DNA of 64,000 nucleotides from Chitinophagaceae bacterium (GTDB lineage Bacteria > Bacteroidota > Bacteroidia > Chitinophagales > Chitinophagaceae), in contig JAHBTL010000008.1 of assembly GCA_019638615.1 (NCBI GenBank), positions 166,274 to 230,273 on the forward strand. The letters run 5' to 3'. How positions within the stretch are numbered: the stretch's first letter is position 1; each line of letters begins with the position of its first letter. The position numbers and the translations under genes are program-made. Positions 27,669 through 35,511 of the stretch are shown here, one piece after another. The notes beneath the pieces were generated by a model, which was not told the origin of the DNA, made no database searches, and saw only the letters and a list, made by a program, of their open reading frames with translations.

Positions 27669-28307
27669 GTGAGATCTTATCAAAAATTATTACTGGAGAA
27701 TAAAGCATGGGCGTTGGAGAAAACGGAATCAGATCCTGATTATTTTAGCAGGCTGGCCAAAGTGCAGAATCCTGAATTTTTGTGGATTGGATGCAGCGAC
27801 AGCCGAGTGCCTGCCAATGAAATTACAGGCACCAAGCCCGGCGAAATATTTGTGCATCGCAATATTGCCAATATGGTTATTCATACCGACGTAAACCTGC
27901 TGAGTGTATTGGATTATGCCGTTAATTATCTTAAGGTAAAGCACGTTATTGTATGCGGCCATTACGGTTGCGGGGGTATAAAAGCATCCATGACCAATAC
28001 AGATTATAAAGCTGTTTTAAATATGTGGCTGCGTGCCATTAAAGATGTATACCGGCATAACCGGGAAGAATTGGACGCCATTGAAAACCTGGATGAAAGA
28101 AGCGACAGGCTGGCAGAGCTGAACGTAATAGAGCAGGTAGTACGGCTGAGCCAAACTACCATTATACAAAACGCCTGGGAAAAAGAGAAAGCTCCGCATT
28201 TGCATGGTTGGGTTTACGGATTAAAGGACGGAATGATCAATCCTATTTTTGAACTGGCTGCAGGAAGCCCTATCGATCCTTTGTACAGGTACGACAAAAT
28301 TCTATAG
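27669..28307 (+). CDS. Beta-class carbonic anhydrase
   Basis: It interconverts CO2 and bicarbonate. The 212-residue protein starts with GTG at 27669. The zinc ligands C42, H98 and C101 lie in GCSDSR and HYGCGG, and the catalytic dyad D44-R46 is in CSDSR. All are intact. The SulP-CA gene pair is a recurrent bicarbonate-supply unit; the coupling is inferred from the context. The intergenic distance of 27 bases suggests one transcript. Gene symbols can/cynT would fit but the exact subgroup cannot be told. Confidence 0.96.
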   Translation: MRSYQKLLLENKAWALEKTESDPDYFSRLAKVQNPEFLWIGCSDSRVPANEITGTKPGEIFVHRNIANMVIHTDVNLLSVLDYAVNYLKVKHVIVCGHYGCGGIKASMTNTDYKAVLNMWLRAIKDVYRHNREELDAIENLDERSDRLAELNVIEQVVRLSQTTIIQNAWEKEKAPHLHGWVYGLKDGMINPIFELAAGSPIDPLYRYDKIL

Positions 28308-28327
28308 CCTGCCCCGTTCATAGTAAG

Positions 28328-28370
28328 CAATACCCGGTGGTAATGAGCCTATGTTTACGACCGGGTATTG
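28328..28370. terminator. Hairpin terminator between convergent genes
   Basis: CAATACCCGGT at 28328-28338 is mirrored by ACCGGGTATTG at 28360-28370 with a 21-base loop. It lies between carbonic anhydrase and lycopene cyclase, which converge here, so it can stop both. Confidence 0.6.
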
Positions 28371-28377
28371 TTGTTGA

Positions 28378-29529
28378 TCATAGGTTGATGATCTCCCGGG
28401 CGGCCACGGGCAAAAAAATGCGCGAAGGCATAGCCCTTAATATTTTAATTTCTTCCGAAAGCAGGGTTTCATTATCAAGGAATTTAAAAATCAGCCATGC
28501 GGGAACGCGCTGAAACAATCGCATAAAAATATCAGCACCCGTCATTTTTTCCCGACTGAGCACATTCAGCAATATGCTATCGTATAATTGAAATCGTGAA
28601 GATGTTTTTGCATTCCCTGGGATATTCTTTTTTCCACTCTTTATGATGGAGGCAAGCTGCATTGCCTGCTTTTGTATAAAATGAAAAGTATACCCGGTTG
28701 ATGGCTTTGTCTGTCCTCCGGCAGAACCTATATAAAAGATGCCGTTTTTGTATAACGGGAAGCGATGATTGGTCATGGGAATTGCTCCGTGCTCCGAATG
28801 TTCAATGGAATAGTCCTGTATTTCCAAAGCATGCTGAATGTACTTTCTCAATTCAGAATCATATTCTTCCTGCGCCAGCACCCCTGCTGAAAATACTGTA
28901 TACTCCACCAGCGCCCTGTCGGCTGATAGCGGCAATACATACGCGAAAGCCGCCGGGTAATCCTTCTGATCAACGGAGAAATCCATGAGCAAAGCCTGTT
29001 GCGGGTTAACTTCTGTGGGTGTTTTTATCAGCCAGCCTTTGAAATGCTGCAGCAGGTAATGTTTCCGGATATTTTTTACAGGCGCCTGAAAAACGGAGCT
29101 GAATACAAAACCGGCTTCCGCTTTAAGTATTCCACAATTTGTTATTATAGTAATTTGCCCGTCGAGGTTATTCACCTCCGACACGTCCCACTGCATATAT
29201 TCTATATTGCCGGACGAAGCGATCCTCCGGAAACAATAGCCGTAAAAATCTATTCCCCTGATCATTTTATACACATAGTCATTTAAATCAAGCGATAGCG
29301 TGGCCGATTCACTTTTTACAACAAGATCGTTCCAGCTTTTATGCACAATGCTTTCAAAGTACCCTTTTTCTTTTTCCCAGAAGCACCAGGTACGGTCGTT
29401 GTTTTCTTTTTTCTCTTTATCAATAAGAAGCACTTTTTTCGCAGGAAAGCCGGGATCGTCCATTAACCGCATAAGCAGGCTCAAACCTGCGCAACCCGCG
29501 CCAATGATAATATAGTCGTACTTTTTCAC
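28378..29529 (-). CDS. crtY: Lycopene beta-cyclase (CrtY-type)
   Basis: The enzyme forms beta-ionone rings on lycopene. The 383-residue protein starts with the FAD/NAD-binding motif IIIGAGCAGLSLL (residues 7-19). The CrtY motif DRTWCFWEKEKG follows at about residue 45, and the cyclase motif GAIPMTNHRFP and NIGSAGGQTKPSTGYTF-type stretch (IGSAGGQTKPSTGYTFHF, about residue 270) is intact. It overlaps the cruF-like gene upstream by four bases (ATGA), so the two are translationally coupled. Product colour depends on the other genes; no crtB or crtZ is adjacent. Confidence 0.95.
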   Translation of the reverse strand: MKKYDYIIIGAGCAGLSLLMRLMDDPGFPAKKVLLIDKEKKENNDRTWCFWEKEKGYFESIVHKSWNDLVVKSESATLSLDLNDYVYKMIRGIDFYGYCFRRIASSGNIEYMQWDVSEVNNLDGQITIITNCGILKAEAGFVFSSVFQAPVKNIRKHYLLQHFKGWLIKTPTEVNPQQALLMDFSVDQKDYPAAFAYVLPLSADRALVEYTVFSAGVLAQEEYDSELRKYIQHALEIQDYSIEHSEHGAIPMTNHRFPLYKNGIFYIGSAGGQTKPSTGYTFHFIQKQAMQLASIIKSGKKNIPGNAKTSSRFQLYDSILLNVLSREKMTGADIFMRLFQRVPAWLIFKFLDNETLLSEEIKILRAMPSRIFLPVAAREIINL

Positions 29530-30224
29530 GCCGGTAAAAATGTTCGTAAAACAAGAAAGAACATGAACTGGATGAGCAGCAGGTGTACCGCAAATGCATT
29601 TGCCTTATTAAAGCCCAGCAGTGAAAAAACGACCAGCAGTAAAACGCTTACAGCAAACCAGGTAATATAGTTCAGCACAGGAATAATCCCATCTTCCCAT
29701 TGCCAAAAGCCCAAAGCAAGGGCTGCAGGCTCCATGATCCAATCAAAAAGAACAGCCAGCAATGCTCCGTCTATCACAATGGAAACCCTGCTCCACCAGG
29801 TAAATGAAGCAAAAGCTTCAAGTGCGAGCCGGCTCCTGATCTTTTGCTGCAGCAGGTTCATGGCAGTGCCGCAGCAGTATATTACAATGAACCAGTTTAC
29901 GCCAATGAGTAATGGCACATTTTTCATCTTAAATCCCAGGGCGTCTCCATAGCTGTAGTTGCCAAAAAGCAGGCCTGAACGCACTCCGGCCGCTTCTGTC
30001 AAAAAACCAACGGCGTAGCATATCAATGCAAAAAAATAAAACACCGCGTTCTTCTGCTCCTGTGTCCAGCATATCAACGCAAGCATTACCAGCATATTCA
30101 GAGAAGTAAGCGAAGCGAATACTGCTGCATCAATCCACAATATGCCTGCCAGGCCAACAACATGAAAAAGTATCGCGACATAGGTGGCGATCCTGTATTT
30201 GTCTGTTATGATCTTCTTCCACAT
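29526..30224 (-). CDS. CruF-like carotenoid biosynthesis membrane protein
   Basis: The 232-residue protein has about seven membrane helices. It matches the carotenoid-biosynthesis family that includes CruF (C-1',2' hydratase) and archaeal bisanhydrobacterioruberin hydratase. Family-style residues are LTEAAGVRSGLLFGNYSYG (about residue 72) and NVPLLIGVNWF (about residue 100). Hydratase activity on a carotenoid end group is inferred from the family. The start overlaps nothing; the stop overlaps crtY. Family members in Bacteroidota often sit in crt clusters. Confidence 0.88.
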   Translation of the reverse strand: MWKKIITDKYRIATYVAILFHVVGLAGILWIDAAVFASLTSLNMLVMLALICWTQEQKNAVFYFFALICYAVGFLTEAAGVRSGLLFGNYSYGDALGFKMKNVPLLIGVNWFIVIYCCGTAMNLLQQKIRSRLALEAFASFTWWSRVSIVIDGALLAVLFDWIMEPAALALGFWQWEDGIIPVLNYITWFAVSVLLLVVFSLLGFNKANAFAVHLLLIQFMFFLVLRTFLPA

Positions 30225-30995
30225 GTAAAAGTGAAATTACTAAAAACAGCTCTTTAAGGGGGCATTTACCTTCGGTGAGAGGGTTCAGATTTTAGCATAG
30301 TTGTAACTCTGCAAGGAGATAATCCCGGACGGATTCCTCTCCCAAATGTTCGGGATACCAATACATATTTTACAACCAGCATTAAAATAAAATACCCAAT
30401 TACTCAACCTCTTACATGTCATTTCGACCGAGCCAATATGAACACTATAATTGAATCACCCTTCCGCAAGGGAGAAATCCGTTTGGCTTTTGTACTCAGC
30501 GTTAGTACTGTTCCCCAACAGATTTCTCAGGCACGCAACAGTTTGTTAATTCAAGCAACCTACTGTGCCATGCCAATGCAGATTATTCAGTTGACTGTTT
30601 ATCAATGAAGTATGAACTGCGGGTTTGTTACTTATAAAACTTGCTTTCTTTTCAACCACAATGCCTGGTGCTGTTTTCTTTGTTACTTTTTTTTAAAAAA
30701 AGTAACGCAAAAAGCCGCCGGGAAATGATTACCGCTATTTCCCGTCCCGCTTTTGCGGGATTGATTAGGCTTTCGTACTACTGTGAACTCAGCAACAGAA
30801 CCCTGATATATTTTCTCCAAATCAAGGCGTATGCAAAAACTATAAAAGAATACAACTTGTCACGACCCAATGATTGAGCACTCTAATCGTTTACTCGAAA
30901 TGACGGTTCATATCATATAAATACGAAAAATTGAAGTGTGTTTGTTCTTTGAAAGATGACGGGCAATTTGTATATTCAGGTGTACAATCACCGAT
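30225..30995. other. Repeat-rich intergenic region, no gene supported
   Basis: The 771-base gap holds no credible gene. It contains repeat structures: GTCATTTCGA at 30418-30427 mirrored by TCGAAATGAC at 30895-30904, GAGAAATCCGTT (30472-30483) near-mirrored by AACAGATTTCTC (30517-30528), a palindrome of GTTAC with T/A runs at 30682-30706, and the hairpin TCCCGC-TTTT-GCGGGA at 30745-30760. A 78-codon frame across 30641-30877 is judged spurious. Confidence 0.65.
30418..30904. repeat. REP-like intergenic repeat block
   Basis: A 10-bp inverted repeat (30418-30427 and 30895-30904) encloses 467 bases holding three smaller inverted repeats. The words GTCATTTCGACCG and GGAGAAATC resemble parts of a dispersed intergenic repeat that I recall from other Bacteroidota chromosomes; this has to be compared with other genomes to be certain. 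Confidence 0.5.
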
Positions 30996-31438
30996 ATGCG
31001 TTTTATCTTACTGGCTGTTTTTATATATGCAGGATTGATTTCCTACGCTCAAAATAAAGAAGCGCCGGGTTTTGTTCAATTTAAAGAGAAAGCGGATTCG
31101 CTTTCGCATGTAATAGACACTCATATCCATTTGCTTTATAAGAAAGATATTACAGGTATGCTCGATGATTATCAATTTAGGGGCAGGTATATTTGAACAG
31201 CGCGACCAATGAAATTTATAAAGCGTCTTATAGAGAAGATGCAGGGGAGGAAACAGGCGCTTACCGGGTATTTTACTACTATAAAAACAATCTTGTTAAG
31301 ATGGTAGTGTCAGATTCTGCCTACTATTCGTTTAATGGAAAGATCCTGAATCCGAAGGGCAATATAACAAATGAAATTTTTTCCGGTAATATGCTCACGT
31401 TTGAAAGCGATTGCCGCAAGCTGGTACTTAGGCTGTGA
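30996..31438 (+). pseudogene. Small secreted protein gene with single-base frameshift
   Basis: Two abutting frames (30996-31196 and 31193-31438) read as one protein of about 148 residues if one G is added to the GGGG run at 31180-31183. The joined sequence reads QFRGQVYLNSATNEIYK across the break, and both halves have similar style. Residues 1-19 are a signal peptide (LISYAQ). The rest is a small strand-rich domain of unknown function. The break may be a real frameshift or a homopolymer error in the sequence. It lies between cruF-like and crtI genes but is on the opposite strand. Confidence 0.75.
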
Positions 31439-31446
31439 TGATTGCT

Positions 31447-32928
31447 TTAGTGGAAATCCTTCGCATACTGTATGAGTTCTCCCACGATTTTCGCGCTCTT
31501 TAAGCAAAGAGGTATCCCGCCACCGGGATGCACGGTTCCGCCGCAGAAATACAGCCCGCTGATTTCTTTACTGAAATTAGGATGGCGCCAAAAAGCACCC
31601 GCTTTTGAGTTAGAGCTCGTTCCGTATATCGCGCCGCCTGCCGCACCGGTATTGGCTTCTATGGCAGGAGGATCCAGGATCATTTCCGTTTCAATATGCG
31701 GTTCTACATCTTCCTTCAGCATACCCCGGAGCTTTTTTAAAATCTGCTGCTTTACATAGGTGGTTGCTTCCTCCCAATTGCTGTTCCCCGAAGGAGCATT
31801 CACCATTACAAACCAGTTTTCTTTCCCGGCAGGAGCATGGCTGCCTTCCATTTTAGAAGTAATATTAATATAGATAGTAGGATCTTTATAAACGGTTTTG
31901 GTTTTAAACAAACTTTCAAACTCCGCCTTATACTCGCTGCTGAAGAATATATTGTGCAGTTGTAATTGGGGGAACTGCTTCCCTATGCCCCAGTAAAATA
32001 CAAGAGCGCTGCTGCTTTTTTCGCGCTTCTCCATTTTCCGTGCAGTCCGGTCATCATCCAGCAGCTTTTGATAGGTAAAACAGATGTCTGCATTGCTTAT
32101 TACAAGGTCAGCAAAAATATTTTCTCCATTAATAACAATGCCTCTGGCCTTGTTTTCCACACAAATGATCCTGTCTGCAGAAGCATTAAAAACAAACTGC
32201 ACTCCTTTTTTTACAGCCAGCCTGTATAATGCGTTGGTAATGCTGATCATCCCGCCCTTTGGATAATATACGCCCCCGTTAAGCTCTGTATGCGGAATGG
32301 TGCTGAGCATAGCAGGCGCACTATAGGGGCTGGAACCATTGTACGTTGCAAAACGGTTGAATATTTGTATGGCTTCGCCGGTTTTAAATTTCGACTCGTG
32401 GTATTCGTTCAGTGTGTCGTATATCATATAGGGGCGAACATCCTTCAGCGCTTTCAAAAAAGGTCTCTGGAACCAGGTGCTTCTCTTCTGCAGCGGATGG
32501 TTTAAAAAAACAGCGCCGATGGATTGATACAGCTTTTCTGCCTGGTGAAGATATGCTGTGACAGTTTCTGCTGGTTCATTCAGTTTTTCAGCAAATGCTG
32601 CCAGTAGTTTCTCCCGGTCTGCCCAGCTATGAAATATTTTTCCGTTGGCAAAGAAATATTTACAGCCGCACTCAACTTTGCTGTAAGAAATATATTCATC
32701 AATAGGCTCTCCGGCATAATTAAACAATTCCTCCAGTTCAGCAGGGTCGGTGAAAAGAGAGGGACCCGCATCGAACCGGAATCCGTCCTTTTCTTTTAAA
32801 GAAAGTTTCCCCCCGGGATAACTGTTCTTTTCATATACCGTAACCGAAAAATCCTGAACAGCCAGGCGTATGGCTGCAGCTATTCCGGCTACACCGCTTC
32901 CTATTATAATTGCCGACCGTGATTTCAT
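31447..32928 (-). CDS. crtI: Phytoene desaturase (CrtI family)
   Basis: CrtI-type enzymes desaturate phytoene to lycopene or similar. The protein is 493 residues from the start at 32928. The N-terminal Rossmann motif IIIGSGVAGIAAAIRLA (about residues 6-22) binds FAD, and the next segment EKNSYPGGKLS and DAGPSLFTDP are typical. The C-terminal motif YFCGGTVHPGGGIPLCLKSAKI is the carotene desaturase signature. A longer frame to 32979 adds non-family residues and is rejected. It lies just downstream of rplL on the same strand, but the hairpin at 32988-33013 separates the two. CrtI-like saturases and isomerases share these motifs. Confidence 0.94.
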   Translation of the reverse strand: MKSRSAIIIGSGVAGIAAAIRLAVQDFSVTVYEKNSYPGGKLSLKEKDGFRFDAGPSLFTDPAELEELFNYAGEPIDEYISYSKVECGCKYFFANGKIFHSWADREKLLAAFAEKLNEPAETVTAYLHQAEKLYQSIGAVFLNHPLQKRSTWFQRPFLKALKDVRPYMIYDTLNEYHESKFKTGEAIQIFNRFATYNGSSPYSAPAMLSTIPHTELNGGVYYPKGGMISITNALYRLAVKKGVQFVFNASADRIICVENKARGIVINGENIFADLVISNADICFTYQKLLDDDRTARKMEKREKSSSALVFYWGIGKQFPQLQLHNIFFSSEYKAEFESLFKTKTVYKDPTIYINITSKMEGSHAPAGKENWFVMVNAPSGNSNWEEATTYVKQQILKKLRGMLKEDVEPHIETEMILDPPAIEANTGAAGGAIYGTSSNSKAGAFWRHPNFSKEISGLYFCGGTVHPGGGIPLCLKSAKIVGELIQYAKDFH

Positions 32929-32980
32929 TATTAAAATTGACAGGCTTACCTGAAAATACCGCGCTGTGAATATATGCAAT

Positions 32981-33018
32981 AAAAAAAGTCATTCCATAAC
33001 GAAACGGAATGACCTTTT
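32981..33018 (-). terminator. Terminator of the rplKAJL operon
   Basis: GTCATTCC at 32988-32995 pairs with GGAATGAC at 33006-33013. On the minus strand the hairpin is followed by seven T. It lies 20 bases past the rplL stop and separates the operon from crtI. Confidence 0.9.
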
Positions 33019-33038
33019 TGTATGCGTTCAAAATCGAA

Positions 33039-33419
33039 TTAAGCGATTTCTACTTCAGCGCCGGCTTCTTTCAATTTAGCTGCGATTTCATCAGCTTCAG
33101 CTTTGGCAACGCCTTCTTTAATTGGCTTGGGAGCGCCGTCTACCAGGTCTTTAGCTTCTTTCAGTCCAAGACCGGTAAGATCCTTCACTATTTTAACCAC
33201 GCCCAGCTTGTTAGCGCCGGCAGCTTTCAACACTACATTGAAAGCAGTTTTTTCTTCAGCAGCAGCAGCGCCACCACCTGCAGCAGGACCAGCAGCTACA
33301 GCTACCGCAGCAGCAGCAGGCTCAATGCCATACTCATCTTTCAAAATAGTCGCTAATTCGTTTACTTCTTTTACAGTAAGGTTTACTAACTGTTCTGCAA
33401 ATGCTTTTAAATCTGCCAT
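33039..33419 (-). CDS. rplL: Large ribosomal subunit protein bL12
   Basis: bL12 forms the flexible stalk that recruits translation GTPases. The 126-residue protein shows the N-terminal dimerisation domain (1-33), the alanine-rich hinge (about 34-53, here [19 protein letters not shown]) and the compact C-terminal domain with [33 protein letters not shown]. It is the last gene of the rplK-rplA-rplJ-rplL operon and is followed by a terminator. The 172 bases to rplJ hold an inverted repeat. Confidence 0.98.
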   Translation of the reverse strand: MADLKAFAEQLVNLTVKEVNELATILKDEYGIEPAAAAVAVAAGPAAGGGAAAAEEKTAFNVVLKAAGANKLGVVKIVKDLTGLGLKEAKDLVDGAPKPIKEGVAKAEADEIAAKLKEAGAEVEIA

Positions 33420-33526
33420 TGTTTCAAATTTTTACCGCCTTCATTGCCTGTGCTCCGGCGGAGTCATTAAAAAAATTTGGTTGTTTATTATCCCTCAGGC
33501 TGGGACAATTAATTTGAAAATGGGCT

Positions 33527-33585
33527 AATTTGAGAATTTGAAAATGTTCATTTCACGATGATAATCACTTTCAAATTATCAAATT
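33527..33585 (-). repeat. Inverted repeat between rplJ and rplL
   Basis: AATTTGAGAATTTGAAA at 33527-33543 pairs with TTTCAAATTATCAAATT at 33569-33585 with one mismatch and a 25-base loop. It could adjust rplL stoichiometry by processing or attenuation, or be one more intergenic word-repeat hairpin. Confidence 0.6.
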
Positions 33586-33591
33586 GCCACA

Positions 33592-34119
33592 TTAATTCGC
33601 TCTTTCTTCCAGCGCTTTTACCAGGCTGGCAAGTTTGTTACCTGCATTAAGCGCGCTGATAACATTTTTAGCCGGCGACTGCAGTAATCCGATGATCTCA
33701 CCAATAAGATCCTGCTTGCTCTTAAGCGTTGTAAGCGCTGTTAACTGGTTGTCTCCTTCAAATACATCGCCATCAATAAAAGCAGCTTTTAATTCAGGCT
33801 TTTGTCCGTTGGTTTCTTTACGGAATGTGCTCAGGATCAAAGCAGGCTCTTTGGGGTTTTCAGAGAACAACAATGCGGTTACATTGTTCAGGGAGTTGTA
33901 TACTCCGTTGTAACGGGCGCTGTCTATAGACTCAAGTGCTTTTTTAATGAGCGTGTTTTTAGCTACCCTCATTTCTACTTTTTTGTCGAAACACGCGCGG
34001 CGCAATTTACCAACCTGCTCTACAGTGAGCGATTCGGTATCGGTAACGTAAAAGTTATTGTATTGTGAGAACTTGCCTTTCAGCAGCTCAATCACTTCGT
34101 TTTTTTCCTGTTTGGTCAT
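33592..34119 (-). CDS. rplJ: Large ribosomal subunit protein uL10
   Basis: uL10 anchors the bL12 dimers to 23S rRNA. The 175-residue protein has the N-terminal rRNA-binding fold (MTKQEKNEVIELLKGKF to about 110) and the C-terminal helix that binds bL12 (LASLVKALEERAN). Only 28 bases separate it from rplA, so it lacks the long leader seen upstream of rplJ in enterobacteria. Confidence 0.97.
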   Translation of the reverse strand: MTKQEKNEVIELLKGKFSQYNNFYVTDTESLTVEQVGKLRRACFDKKVEMRVAKNTLIKKALESIDSARYNGVYNSLNNVTALLFSENPKEPALILSTFRKETNGQKPELKAAFIDGDVFEGDNQLTALTTLKSKQDLIGEIIGLLQSPAKNVISALNAGNKLASLVKALEERAN

Positions 34120-34147
34120 ACAAAAAGATTTTTATGCCGTGAAAGCA

Positions 34148-34846
34148 TCAGTTCATTAATGATTTGGTGTCGATTGCAATGCCGGGGCTCATAGTGCTTG
34201 CCATGAACGCGCTTTTAAGGTAGGTACCTTTAGCGGTAGATGGTTTTGCTTTGATGATAGCATTGATAAATTCCTGGCTGTTTTCCGCGAGCTTGTCGGG
34301 CGTAAAGCTTACGCGACCGATAGAAGCGTGAATAATGCCCGCTTTATCAACCTTGAATGCTATTTTACCACCTTTTACTTCATTAACGGCTGCTGCCACA
34401 TCGTTGGTAACGGTGCCTGTTTTAGGGTTGGGCATCAGGTTACGGGGACCTAAAATTTTACCCAGCTTACCAATTTTAGGCATTACAGAAGGAGTGGCTA
34501 CAATTACATCTACATCTACCCAGCCGCCTTCGATTTTCGTTACAAATTCATCCAGGCCAACATAGTCGGCTCCTGCAGCTTTCGCGGATTCTTCTTTATC
34601 GGGAGTGCAAAGCACCAGCACTCTTTTTGTTTTACCTGTTCCGTGGGGAAGCGTTACTGTTCCGCGGATAGCCTGGTCTGCTTTTTTAGGGTCAACGCCT
34701 AAACGCAGATGGATATCAACGGAGCTGTCGAATTTTGTTGTATTCACTTCCTTTACGAGGGTAGACGCCTCCTTCAGGGAGTACACCTTGTTTTTATCTA
34801 TTTTAGCCAGTACGGCTTTTCTTTTCTTGCTGATTGCCATTTTCAT
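34148..34846 (-). CDS. rplA: Large ribosomal subunit protein uL1
   Basis: uL1 forms the mobile L1 stalk by the E site. The 232-residue protein has the family blocks [32 protein letters not shown] and [30 protein letters not shown]-type leader is not expected here. The start is [10 protein letters not shown] at 34846, with the alternative ATG two codons in. In many bacteria uL1 represses its own rplKA message. It is 23 bases from rplK. Confidence 0.98.
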   Translation of the reverse strand: MKMAISKKRKAVLAKIDKNKVYSLKEASTLVKEVNTTKFDSSVDIHLRLGVDPKKADQAIRGTVTLPHGTGKTKRVLVLCTPDKEESAKAAGADYVGLDEFVTKIEGGWVDVDVIVATPSVMPKIGKLGKILGPRNLMPNPKTGTVTNDVAAAVNEVKGGKIAFKVDKAGIIHASIGRVSFTPDKLAENSQEFINAIIKAKPSTAKGTYLKSAFMASTMSPGIAIDTKSLMN

Positions 34847-34869
34847 TCAGTTTTTGGAAAGTGAAGATT

Positions 34870-35313
34870 TTAATTTTCCCATGGGGCTTTACCATCAACA
34901 GTAATACCCATACTGCGTGCCGTGCCGGCAACCATGCGCATAGCGCTTTCGAGCGTAAAACAGTTCAGATCGGGCATCTTGTCTTTAGCAATTGCCTCAA
35001 CCTGGCCCCAGTTTACTTTACCAACCTTGTTACGATTGGGCTCTTTTGAACCACTTTGCACTTTTGCAGCTTCCAATAACTGAACAGCGGCAGGAGGAGT
35101 TTTAATGACAAATTCGAATGATTTGTCGGAATACACTGTAATTAATACGGGAAGTACTTTTCCCATTTTGTCCTGCGTGCGTGCATTGAATTGCTTGCAG
35201 AATTCCATGATGTTCACACCCTTGGAACCCAAAGCAGGACCTACCGGGGGCGCAGGATTTGCCTGGCCGCCTTTTACCTGTAGCTTTACAAAGCCACTGA
35301 TTTCTTTTGCCAT
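34870..35313 (-). CDS. rplK: Large ribosomal subunit protein uL11
   Basis: uL11 forms the GTPase-associated centre with uL10. The 147-residue protein has the family start [44 protein letters not shown]-type residues (abbreviated here: [15 protein letters not shown] at residues 15-29) and the C-terminal rRNA-binding domain with GTARSMGI. It is the first gene of the operon. The usual secE-nusG genes upstream are absent; the neighbour is a divergent DUF1016 gene. Confidence 0.98.
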   Translation of the reverse strand: MAKEISGFVKLQVKGGQANPAPPVGPALGSKGVNIMEFCKQFNARTQDKMGKVLPVLITVYSDKSFEFVIKTPPAAVQLLEAAKVQSGSKEPNRNKVGKVNWGQVEAIAKDKMPDLNCFTLESAMRMVAGTARSMGITVDGKAPWEN

Positions 35314-35336
35314 TTTTTACGTTTTTTGGTGATAGC

Positions 35337-35356
35337 GTCCCGATAGCTATCGGGAC
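35337..35356. repeat. 20-bp perfect palindrome in the rplK leader
   Basis: GTCCCGATAGCTATCGGGAC is a perfect 20-base palindrome located between the rplK promoter and the rplK start. In RNA it would form a strong hairpin with no loop. It could be a protein-binding site, a transcript feature or a repeated palindrome; sequences of this sort recur in Bacteroidota chromosomes in my recollection. Confidence 0.75.
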
Positions 35357-35388
35357 TCCCAAATTCAAAAAAGAACTTTTTGGGGCGG

Positions 35389-35418
35389 CAAAGGTACATT
35401 TCAAATCTGAAATTTCAA
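35389..35418 (-). promoter_or_regulatory. Promoter of the rplKAJL operon
   Basis: On the minus strand TTG (35416-35418) is followed after 19 bases by TACCTTTG (35389-35396), an exact fit to the Bacteroidota TTG-N19-TANNTTTG promoter. The predicted start is near 35382, leaving a leader of about 70 bases that contains the palindrome at 35337. Confidence 0.8.
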
Positions 35419-35428
35419 ATTTGAAATG
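35397..35428. repeat. 32-bp near-perfect palindrome within the rplK promoter
   Basis: CATTTCAAATCTGAAA followed by TTTCAAATTTGAAATG reads as a palindrome with one mismatch. It covers the -33 element and spacer of the rplK promoter, so it may be a regulator site, though it also resembles the word-repeat hairpins seen elsewhere. Confidence 0.6.
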
Positions 35429-35511
35429 AAAAAAGCCCAAATTATCCGGAAAGGATCGGCTTCGTGGATTTTGGGTGCAAGATACATGTTGAATATCAAT
35501 AATTTGAAAGT

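Noticed and set aside
30641-30877. 78-codon plus-strand frame in the repeat-rich gap
   Set aside because: It reads through T/A-run and GC hairpin palindromes of the repeat block. The product is low-complexity and basic, without family resemblance.
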